DNA of 19,247 nt from CAJQQY01 sp964352225 (GTDB lineage Bacteria > Bacteroidota > Bacteroidia > Chitinophagales > Saprospiraceae). The notes beneath the pieces were generated by a model. The model did not search any database. It saw only the letters and a program-made list of their open reading frames with translations, and was not told where the DNA came from. Positions 1-5,872 of the stretch are shown piece after piece. Each line of letters begins with the position of its first letter. The first letter of the stretch is position 1. The position numbers and the translations under genes are program-made. The stretch lies in the NCBI GenBank assembly GCA_964352225.1, contig CAYGRM010000091.1, positions 1-19,247 of the forward strand. The letters run 5' to 3'.

Positions 1-164
1 AATATACTTCGATGCCTGCTATCTTAACTGAAAATGGTTTTTTTAATAATAAAAAAGAAGGTCGAAAATTGCTTGAAGAGGAAACTCGCCAACTCATCGC
101 TGATGCTCATGTGAATGCAATTATGGAAATTGAAAAATATGGATTTAAAGGTTTTCAAGGATAA
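1..164 (+). CDS. N-acetylmuramoyl-L-alanine amidase, C-terminal fragment
   Basis: This is the 3' end of a gene that begins before the window. The open frame has codons starting at base 3 and gives 53 residues before the TAA at 162-164. The fragment contains MPAILTENGF, then NNKKEG, a Leu-rich segment, and IADAHVNAI. This matches the end of the Amidase_3 domain, where a conserved Glu in an E-x-GF-x-N context belongs to the zinc-dependent active site. Enzymes of this family cleave the bond between MurNAc and the stem peptide in peptidoglycan and act in the periplasm during cell separation or wall turnover. The domain runs almost to the stop, so there is no extra C-terminal domain. Export signal and zinc-binding His/Glu residues lie outside the window. 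The family call rests on this short stretch only. Confidence 0.72.
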   Translation, partial: YTSMPAILTENGFFNNKKEGRKLLEEETRQLIADAHVNAIMEIEKYGFKGFQG

Positions 165-203
165 AATTTATCTTTGTATTCTGTAATTTAGAAGGTAGCT
201 TAA

Positions 204-399
204 AGTTGAATGTCGTCAACTTAGGAAAATTGTCCATTTTTATTTTTTGAACTGCGCATAGCACTTACGATGGCTTTTAAAAAAACACCACAGATTGCTC
301 AGATCTTCACAGATTCATGTTTTTATAATCTGTGAAAATCTGCGTAATCTGTGGTGAAAAAACTACTAGGTTTTACTTCAGTTGAATATCGTCAGCTTA
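204..399. repeat. pair of 20-base direct repeats flanking a hairpin
   Basis: AGTTGAATGTCGTCAACTTA at 204-223 recurs as AGTTGAATATCGTCAGCTTA at 380-399, with 18 of 20 bases identical and in the same orientation. The left copy is also a palindrome: AAGTTGA (203-209) pairs with TCAACTT (216-222) around a six-base loop. The two copies bracket the hairpin at 286-356. They could be a degenerate target duplication or the ends of a larger element. Apart from the repeats and the hairpin, I see nothing in 165-438. Confidence 0.5.
286..356. repeat. long hairpin, CCACAGATT family
   Basis: The left arm at 286-315 pairs with the right arm at 327-356, with 27 of 30 positions complementary and an 11-base loop. 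Both arms are built from repeated CAGATT/AATCTG units, and the outer ends read CACCACAGATT and AATCTGTGGTG. A-rich runs flank both sides. The same CCACAGATT core ends the hairpins at 9343-9458 and 12198-12301, so this is one copy of a dispersed family. It has no coding potential. Confidence 0.8.
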
Positions 400-438
400 A
401 AGTCACTTCCTAATTTTTTTTCAAATAAATAACAAAAC

Positions 439-1326
439 ATGAGAGAAACTCTAACTTTATTGACTTGCATATTTTGTTGGAATATTGTTTCCGCTCAATT
501 ACCCAACACAAATATTTATCTTTTTCAAATGGAACAACAGGGTGACAGTTCCTTCCTATTCAAAAAGCCACAATTCCTAACTGCTTTCAATTCGAGAGGC
601 TACAATAATCAACCTTCATTTATTTCCAATGATGAGATTTATTTTTCGATGGGTTCTACTTCTGAAAGTTCACAAACAGATATTGTCTCTTTGAATTTGA
701 GAACTCTCGTAAAAACGATGGTCACTCAATCTGAAGATCGCGAATACTCTCCCTCCCCACTTATGGAACCTTACTATTTTAGTTGTGTCCGACAAGAGGC
801 TGATGGTAAAAATACCCAGCGACTTTGGTTTTTCCCAATTGATAGATCGAGCGCTGGAAAACCACTTTTACCGGTGCAAACAAATGTTGGATACCATTGC
901 TGGTTAAAGGATGCCATGGTGGCACTTTTCATTGTTGGCGAACCTAACAAATTAGCTATCGCAAACACTTTGGATAAAACCGTGGTCACATTGACTTCTA
1001 ATATTGGAAGGTGTATGCAACGATTACCCAATGGGAATTTGGCATTTATCCACAAAGCGGATGAGTCGAATTGGAAAATAAAAGAATTAGATGTCAACAC
1101 CATGCGTAGCACCACAATTGTTGCTGCACTTCCACAAAGCGAAGATTTTGTAGTACTTCCAAACAATACTTTTTTGATGGCAAAAGGCAGTAAATTATTT
1201 AAGTATAAAAAAGGATGGGATACGCAATGGTTAGAAATAGCTAATTTTGAAAAACATAATTTGAAAAATATTACTCGAATGGCAATTAGTAAAAATGGAA
1301 AAATCGCACTAGTTGATGTGAAGTAA
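439..1326 (+). CDS. secreted TolB/beta-propeller-like protein
   Basis: This 295-residue protein starts with a clear signal peptide: charged start, hydrophobic stretch to about residue 18, and VSAQ before the mature chain. After it come short blocks resembling beta-propeller blades of the PD40/WD40-like type. These include NNQPSFISNDEIYFSM near residue 56, YSPSPL near residue 103, and later LPNGNLAFIHKAD and MAISKNGKIALVDV. The first of these resembles the blade motif of TolB-type repeats (xxxPxxSPDGxxIaF). No catalytic motif is visible. Such proteins in Bacteroidota are periplasmic or surface proteins of unknown partner, and no function is assigned. It stands alone on its strand: the hairpin at 286-356 lies upstream and the inverted repeat at 1339-1550 downstream. 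The ATG has no obvious Shine-Dalgarno sequence, and it is chosen because the signal peptide follows at once. Confidence 0.72.
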   Translation: MRETLTLLTCIFCWNIVSAQLPNTNIYLFQMEQQGDSSFLFKKPQFLTAFNSRGYNNQPSFISNDEIYFSMGSTSESSQTDIVSLNLRTLVKTMVTQSEDREYSPSPLMEPYYFSCVRQEADGKNTQRLWFFPIDRSSAGKPLLPVQTNVGYHCWLKDAMVALFIVGEPNKLAIANTLDKTVVTLTSNIGRCMQRLPNGNLAFIHKADESNWKIKELDVNTMRSTTIVAALPQSEDFVVLPNNTFLMAKGSKLFKYKKGWDTQWLEIANFEKHNLKNITRMAISKNGKIALVDVK

Positions 1327-1338
1327 AATATTGCAAGA

Positions 1339-1550
1339 GGTATCGGATATCTTGAAGGTCTAGCGATACCCCATAAGTTTTTGAATGATTGAACGCAGAG
1401 ACGGGAAGACGCAGAGTTCCTGAATAATTCTTTAAAACCTCTGCATCTCTTTTATCTTTTTACAAAAAAAAATCTCTGCGTCTCCCTTTCTCTGCGTTCA
1501 ATTTAATTCTACTTATGTAGTATCGTTAGACTTTAAAGGTATCCGATCCC
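1339..1550. repeat. two-tier inverted repeat, CGCAGAGACG family
   Basis: The element contains two nested sets of arms. The outer arms, 1339-1371 and 1518-1550, are complementary at 26 of 33 positions and carry GGTATCGGAT on one side and ATCCGATCCC on the other. The inner arms, 1388-1419 and 1471-1502, read ATTGAACGCAGAGA on one side and TCTCTGCGTTCAAT on the other, with internal GACGCAGAG blocks. The whole 212-base unit could fold back on itself. A relative of the inner part lies at 5446-5531. The element fills most of the gap between two plus-strand genes and has no gene of its own. Confidence 0.78.
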
Positions 1551-1589
1551 TAATCATCCCGATCATCGCTAATTTCTAAAATTAAAAAC

Positions 1590-2210
1590 ATGAAAAAATT
1601 CTTAATTCTCCTCTTCCTCACCATCCCCTTTTTAACTTTTTCCCAAAGTAAAAGAGCCTACAAAAAAGAAGTCAAAAAATTCCGAAAGCACTACAAACAA
1701 GATTTTTTAGACGAAGCTCGTTCCCCTTTTTATAATGATAAAAAAGGGATGAAAGACATGCGATTTTACAAAGCCAATCGGAAATATAAATTGCCTGCTA
1801 CTTTTAAACTAACTCCTGAAGCGGTTCCATTTAAAATGGCTACCTACTCAGGCAATACGCAAGATTATGTTTTGTACGGAATAGCAACGGTTGATTTGGA
1901 TGGCAAAAATATAGATGTACACATTTACCAAAGTTTGCGACTTCGTGAAATGGAAGAATACAAAGATCATCTTTTTATTCCTTTCAATGATTTGACGAAT
2001 GACGAATCCACCTACGGCGGAGGAAGATATATTGATTTAAAAATGAGTGATATCAAAGACGATAAAGTGATCATTGATTTTAATCGATGCTACAATCCTT
2101 GGTGTGCCTTTAGTGATGGTTATAATTGCCCTGTGCCGCCGAAGGAAAATCATTTTGAAATAAAAATTGAGGCGGGGGAAAAGATGTTTGTGGGGAAAAA
2201 GAAAAAGTAG
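1590..2210 (+). CDS. DUF1684 domain protein, secreted
   Basis: The 206-residue protein has a signal peptide (KK start, hydrophobic to about residue 17, then FSQ) and a full DUF1684 domain. The family signature is easy to see in its C-terminal half: TYGGGRYIDL at residues 141-150, DFNRCYNPWCAF at 163-174, CPVPPKEN at 180-187 and AGEK at 195-198. The length fits the compact secreted version common in Bacteroidota. The biochemical role of DUF1684 is not known to me. The three conserved cysteines (167, 172, 180) may form a disulfide or bind metal, which is inference. The lysine-rich C-terminus ends just before a strong terminator at 2261-2300. The start is the ATG directly before the signal peptide. 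Confidence 0.87.
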   Translation: MKKFLILLFLTIPFLTFSQSKRAYKKEVKKFRKHYKQDFLDEARSPFYNDKKGMKDMRFYKANRKYKLPATFKLTPEAVPFKMATYSGNTQDYVLYGIATVDLDGKNIDVHIYQSLRLREMEEYKDHLFIPFNDLTNDESTYGGGRYIDLKMSDIKDDKVIIDFNRCYNPWCAFSDGYNCPVPPKENHFEIKIEAGEKMFVGKKKK

Positions 2211-2260
2211 TAATAGAAATGATTTGAAATTAGACGTTTCTTTACAATATTATTTTTTGA

Positions 2261-2300
2261 AAAAAAGCTGAAACCTCGAAGGAGATTTCAGCTTTTTTTC
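2261..2300. terminator. bidirectional rho-independent terminator
   Basis: AAAGCTGAAACCTC (2264-2277) pairs with GAGATTTCAGCTTT (2282-2295) with one mismatch around a four-base loop. A run of Ts follows on the plus strand, and a run of As precedes it. It sits between the convergent DUF1684 and EGF-lipoprotein genes and could stop transcription in both directions. Confidence 0.88.
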
Positions 2301-2320
2301 TTTTCAACTAAGAAGTTTCA

Positions 2321-2776
2321 TTATTGTTTTGAAGCTGTAAATGTGCAGCCCGCATCAACTACATCTGTAAAAGTAGTTCCATTAAATGTGATCGTTCCAG
2401 AGAAAAAACCAGGGACTTCATAGGTCATCGTAGAACAATCAAATGATAATGTTCCAGTAGTATTTGCCGTAGTACCATCAGTAACAGTTACCGTAATTAA
2501 TATTTCAGTATTAGTTGATCCTTCAGCAAAAGTATATGTCTCTAAATCGCAACCGACAGTTTGTCCACCAGTTACTTCCCACGTTCCAATTAATGCTTCA
2601 CTACAATGAGTCCCACAATCTGCCCCTGAATAACCAGTTGAACAATCACAAGTACCATCAAGACATATTCCATCATTTAAGCAAGTCACCCCTTCACATG
2701 GATCATCTTCACATGATTGAAAAAGAGCCATTGTAAAAAATAAAGCTAACACAGATAAAAATTTAATAGATTTCAT
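2321..2776 (-). CDS. lipoprotein with one EGF-like domain and a lipocalin-like beta domain
   Basis: The 151-residue product has a lipoprotein signal ending at Cys22 (FQSC). Acidic residues EDD follow, which in Bacteroidota can mark surface-exposed lipoproteins. Residues 27-54 form a textbook EGF-like module: cysteines at 27, 32, 38, 43, 45 and 54, with the C-x-C pair and a GYSGADC end. The remaining 90 residues begin with LIGTWEVT, have alternating Thr/Ser-rich strands and end in CTFTASKQ. This resembles lipocalin-like or immunoglobulin-like beta domains found after EGF modules in Bacteroidota lipoproteins. Function is unknown; binding of a sugar or protein at the cell surface is only a guess. 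The gene is convergent with the DUF1684 gene and lies downstream of the SPFH gene, with a terminator between them. Confidence 0.8.
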   Translation of the reverse strand: MKSIKFLSVLALFFTMALFQSCEDDPCEGVTCLNDGICLDGTCDCSTGYSGADCGTHCSEALIGTWEVTGGQTVGCDLETYTFAEGSTNTEILITVTVTDGTTANTTGTLSFDCSTMTYEVPGFFSGTITFNGTTFTDVVDAGCTFTASKQ

Positions 2777-2907
2777 TTCATTCAGATTTTAAAAATTAAT
2801 GCTTACTCTGTTTTGGATTTTCAGCTTGGTCCATATCCAGGATAAAGATAATATTTGTTCCTCTTTCGGAGAGTTTTTAATTGGAAAATACAAGATGATT
2901 TTCCTCA

Positions 2908-2943
2908 TAAAAAAAACTAGAACTTCTTTCGAAATCCTAGCTT
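2908..2943 (-). terminator. terminator of the SPFH gene
   Basis: On the minus strand CTAGGATTTC pairs with GAAGTTCTAG (two G-T wobbles) around a GAAA loop, and three further pairs extend the stem. A run of eight Ts follows. It lies 25 bases past the SPFH stop codon, in the right orientation. Confidence 0.8.
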
Positions 2944-2967
2944 CTAATTTAAGTAATTCTGCAATAG

Positions 2968-4206
2968 TTATTGCTTTTTAGCCTTCGTATTCGTCTTGAC
3001 TTTCGTACTCAAGTTCAAATCCATCGCAGCCTTTGCCCCCATGATTTCCATGAAATCTAAACCTGCATTTCCTTTTCCACCGCCACCAGTTTGGAACTTA
3101 GGCACTAAGTCACCTTGGTAATTTTGGAAAGCCGTTGCCCACATACCTTGCACATCTTTGTAAGCTGCCAATTTTTTATCCAAAGCACCATCTGCCGCCA
3201 TCACTTTTTGCTTTGCATAAGCTTCCGCTTCCGCCAATGCTTTGATTTTTTGAGCTTCCAATTTTGCCGCATCTAAAGCAATTTTTTGTTTCAACAAATC
3301 CTTTTCAGCTAATTTTACTTGCGTCTCCGCTTGCACCACTTGCTGAGTTTGCACTTGCTTCTCTTCGTACTCAATCGTCACCAATTGTCGACGACCTTCC
3401 GCTTCTGCAGTCATGGCTTCCTGCTGAGCAGTTACCAAGTTTTGCTTCGAAACTGACTCTCGAGTACTTGCTTCAATTTTCTTTTTCAACTTTTCATCTA
3501 CTTGAGCTTCGTAATCGACATTTTCAATCGTAGCACTTGCAATCGAGATTCCAAAAATTTTCAAATCAGATTTTTTTCTCACTTTGTCTCCTTCCTTATT
3601 TACTCGAATTTTATTCGCATAAATCCGCTTATTTTCACCCGTCAAAGTATCTTTTGTAAAGGTTTCTTGAATATCCAAAATGAATAATCCATCCTCTAAT
3701 TGATCTTGAAAATATTGCGACAATTGTGCTCTACCTCCAGAATAATGTTGCTCTGAATCCATCAATTGCGCTGAGTTTTTCAAACACTCAATCGTGTAAG
3801 GTGCTAAACCTTTCATTGCGATGTATTCGCGATTAACATACTCAGAATGAAGCATCAACATATCTGATTCTACCTCAGGTAATCGAAATCTTACTACCGT
3901 TTGAGCGTAAGCTTCGGTGGCATCATTGAATCGAATCAAGATTGATTTTGCATCAATGGTTGATCCTGTATTTTCGCCCCCGCGATGACTGATCGTAATT
4001 ACATTCGGATAGGTGGTCACTTTGGAACCTGGAAACTTTAGATAAACTCCATTGGTAAAAACTACATACTTTTTACCGGTAGGTGTTTCGACTATTTCGC
4101 GATATCCCATGTCATTATATCCGAAAGGATTAATGAGTACAAACATGATGATTGCAAATAAAGCGACCATGCCAGAAATAATGAATTTGCCATTTAATTT
4201 TTCCAT
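2968..4206 (-). CDS. SPFH/Band 7 (prohibitin-flotillin family) membrane protein
   Basis: The 412-residue protein has one N-terminal membrane helix (about residues 8-27). An SPFH/Band 7 domain of strand-rich sequence follows, from about 35 to 235. Next comes a long Ala/Glu/Lys/Gln-rich coiled coil from about 235 to 350 (runs such as AEAEGRRQL and ALAEAEAYAKQKV), then a GGGG linker near 374-377 and a lysine-rich tail. This architecture is that of stomatin/prohibitin/flotillin relatives, which build ring- or cage-shaped oligomers on membranes and often control membrane proteases or lipid domains. No NfeD-like partner or FtsH/HflC gene lies next to it, so its partner is unknown. It is preceded by about 400 bases of non-coding DNA and followed by its own terminator, suggesting a single-gene unit. 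Confidence 0.88.
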   Translation of the reverse strand: MEKLNGKFIISGMVALFAIIMFVLINPFGYNDMGYREIVETPTGKKYVVFTNGVYLKFPGSKVTTYPNVITISHRGGENTGSTIDAKSILIRFNDATEAYAQTVVRFRLPEVESDMLMLHSEYVNREYIAMKGLAPYTIECLKNSAQLMDSEQHYSGGRAQLSQYFQDQLEDGLFILDIQETFTKDTLTGENKRIYANKIRVNKEGDKVRKKSDLKIFGISIASATIENVDYEAQVDEKLKKKIEASTRESVSKQNLVTAQQEAMTAEAEGRRQLVTIEYEEKQVQTQQVVQAETQVKLAEKDLLKQKIALDAAKLEAQKIKALAEAEAYAKQKVMAADGALDKKLAAYKDVQGMWATAFQNYQGDLVPKFQTGGGGKGNAGLDFMEIMGAKAAMDLNLSTKVKTNTKAKKQ

Positions 4207-4424
4207 AACTTAAATTTTTTGATTAGTTATTAATTGTTTTGAACACTCCTAAGCTGTGGTTTTAATTATCGTAATTCCAAAATTCACGACTTGACAAGAG
4301 GAATGTTAGATAAACGTTAATAAAATGGGATTATATTGATGATTGATTAAAAAAATGACATTATATAAGGTATCGTTCAATTTGAATAAATAATATTTGG
4401 ACTTAAAATTTAAAATCCCCGCTT

Positions 4425-4543
4425 TGCAATGGGAACGCAGATTGGGCGGATCAAGCAGATTTTAGCGGATTTGACGATTGACAATATGCTGGGGAGAATC
4501 CGCGCTAATCCGCTTGATCCGCCCAATCCGCGTTCCCATCGCA
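4425..4543. repeat. long hairpin, GGGAACGC/GGCGGATC family
   Basis: Arms of 47 bases at 4425-4471 and 4497-4543 are complementary at about 41 positions, with a 25-base loop. Each arm contains ATGGGAACGC, GATTGGGCGGATCAAGC and GCGGATT blocks. It lies between the divergent SPFH and BtuF-like genes, where the rest of 4207-4611 is AT-rich and contains no gene. Its base composition is visibly more GC-rich than the flanks, which suggests an inserted repeat. Confidence 0.82.
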
Positions 4544-4611
4544 CAACATTGTTTTAAAGAATTTTTTCTCATCTTTGAGTTCAATTTTATCCAAAATTTT
4601 CAATCAAAAAA

Positions 4612-5418
4612 ATGCACCACTTCGTCACAGATCAAATGCAACGGAAAGTAAAAATTCCAACTCATCCCATGCGAATAATTTCTCTAGTTCCTTCGCAAAC
4701 CGAATTACTTTTCTATTTAGGTCTAAATGAAGAGGTGGTTGGAATTACCAAATTTTGCGTTTATCCACATTCAATGTTCAAATCAAAAACTAGAGTTGGT
4801 GGAACTAAAAAATATAATTTTGAAAAAATAAAATTACTCCAGCCAGATTTGATTATTGGAAATAAAGAAGAAAATGATCAGGTGCAAATTGAATTGTTGG
4901 AAAAAGAATATCCAGTTTGGATGAGTGATATTTTCAATTTAGAAGATGCTATGGAGATGATTTTGGAAATTGGGAAAATCGTCAATAAAAAATCAGCAGC
5001 TGAGGTTTTAATTGAAAAAATAATTAGTTCATTTCATCGTTCTGAACAAACGATTCGGCAGTTTATTCATCGTCCACGCGTGGCATATTTAATTTGGAAA
5101 AATCCAACAATGGTCGCAGCAAGTCAAACTTTTATCCATGAGATGTTGGAAATGGCAGGTTTTGAAAATATCTTTACAACTGAATCTCGATACCCTCAAA
5201 TCTCAGATGAAAAATTGGCAGCAGCACGACCTGATGTGATCTTGCTTTCATCTGAACCCTTCCCGTTTAAAGAAAAGCACATTAAAGAAATACAAGCGGT
5301 TTGTCCTGATGCTGAGATTAAATTAGTGGATGGAGAGATATTTTCATGGTATGGAAATCGCTTATTATTAGCAGGGCCTTATTTTGAAAATTTGAGATTA
5401 AGTATGGAAAAAACTTAA
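4612..5418 (+). CDS. helical-backbone metal/cobalamin binding protein, BtuF-like
   Basis: This 268-residue protein resembles the periplasmic binding protein family of BtuF and FhuD, which binds cobalamin or iron chelates for ABC importers. Visible family blocks are RIISLVPSQTELLFYLG at residues 21-37, LQPDLIIGNKEEN at 76-88, ARPDVILLSSEPFPF at 205-219 and DGEIFSWYGNRLLLAG at 240-255. A helical middle joins two alpha/beta lobes. It has no signal peptide or lipobox: the chain starts MHHFVTDQMQRKV, and the upstream sequence offers no extension with one. The sequence therefore predicts a cytoplasmic protein, despite the family's usual periplasmic site. No permease or ATPase gene is adjacent. Cobalamin or another corrinoid is the likeliest ligand from family resemblance, but this is not certain. 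Confidence 0.82.
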   Translation: MHHFVTDQMQRKVKIPTHPMRIISLVPSQTELLFYLGLNEEVVGITKFCVYPHSMFKSKTRVGGTKKYNFEKIKLLQPDLIIGNKEENDQVQIELLEKEYPVWMSDIFNLEDAMEMILEIGKIVNKKSAAEVLIEKIISSFHRSEQTIRQFIHRPRVAYLIWKNPTMVAASQTFIHEMLEMAGFENIFTTESRYPQISDEKLAAARPDVILLSSEPFPFKEKHIKEIQAVCPDAEIKLVDGEIFSWYGNRLLLAGPYFENLRLSMEKT

Positions 5419-5445
5419 CGATTCAGCAAAGTAGAATTTTATCTA

Positions 5446-5531
5446 TTTTTGAACCCAGAGGCGCAAAGACGCAGAGAATTTTTTTCAAAAAATTTGAAAT
5501 CTCTCCGTCTCTGCGTCTCTGCCTTCAAAAA
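5446..5531. repeat. hairpin, CGCAGAGACG family
   Basis: The left arm (TTTTTGAACCCAGAGGCGCA, then AAGACGCAGAGA) pairs imperfectly with the right arm (TCTCTCCGTCTCTGCGTCTC, then TGCCTTCAAAAA), leaving a short AT-rich loop. The GACGCAGAGA core and the GAAC/GTTC-like ends relate it to the inner arms of the repeat at 1388-1502. It begins 28 bases after the stop of the BtuF-like gene. Confidence 0.75.
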
Positions 5532-5872
5532 TTTATTTGCGAAGCAAATGTAATAAACTTACGAAAAATAAAAACAGAAGTAAAAAATTGACAATCAACA
5601 ACTTAAACAACCTTAAATTGTTGATTTGAATTAGCTCCTTCAGAGCTTCACAAACATTTTTTAGTTTACTAAGGGGCTTTTCCCTCTAGGGTCTAAAAAA
5701 CGAAAATGGCTTAGAAAGTTTAAAATAGTGACGGTGCTCGGCACCTAGAAATTGGAAAAGATGCAGAGCACCGTCCCTATTTATAGAAAAATTCTAAAAA
5801 ATAACCCAAGGTGCCAAACTCTAAATGCGGGTTAGCAACAACCAAAATTATTATTTTCAAAAATTAAGAAAT
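5532..5872. other. non-coding gap with two small inverted repeats
   Basis: I see no gene in this stretch. AATCAACAA at 5593-5601 pairs exactly with TTGTTGATT at 5618-5626. At 5726-5739, TAGTGACGGTGCTC pairs with GAGCACCGTCCCTA at 5766-5779 (13 of 14), and weaker pairing extends outward and inward over 5721-5783. The second is a compact, GC-richer hairpin in an AT-rich background and looks like another dispersed repeat. The subtilase promoter must lie here or overlap the hairpin, but I cannot name its boxes with confidence. Confidence 0.55.

Noticed and set aside
774..1166. Minus-strand open frame of 130 codons inside the beta-propeller-like gene
   Set aside because: It overlaps a gene with signal peptide and family-like repeats, and its own product has no recognisable domain.
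2799..2981. Plus-strand open frame of 60 codons between the EGF lipoprotein and the SPFH gene
   Set aside because: It runs through the SPFH terminator and into the SPFH stop region, and its translation is low complexity with no motif.
3264..3687. Plus-strand open frames opposite the SPFH coiled-coil region
   Set aside because: Long open frames opposite Ala/Glu/Lys-rich coding sequence are common; no start context or domain supports them.
5825..5872. Upstream ATG for the subtilase
   Set aside because: It would place 16 polar residues before the signal peptide.
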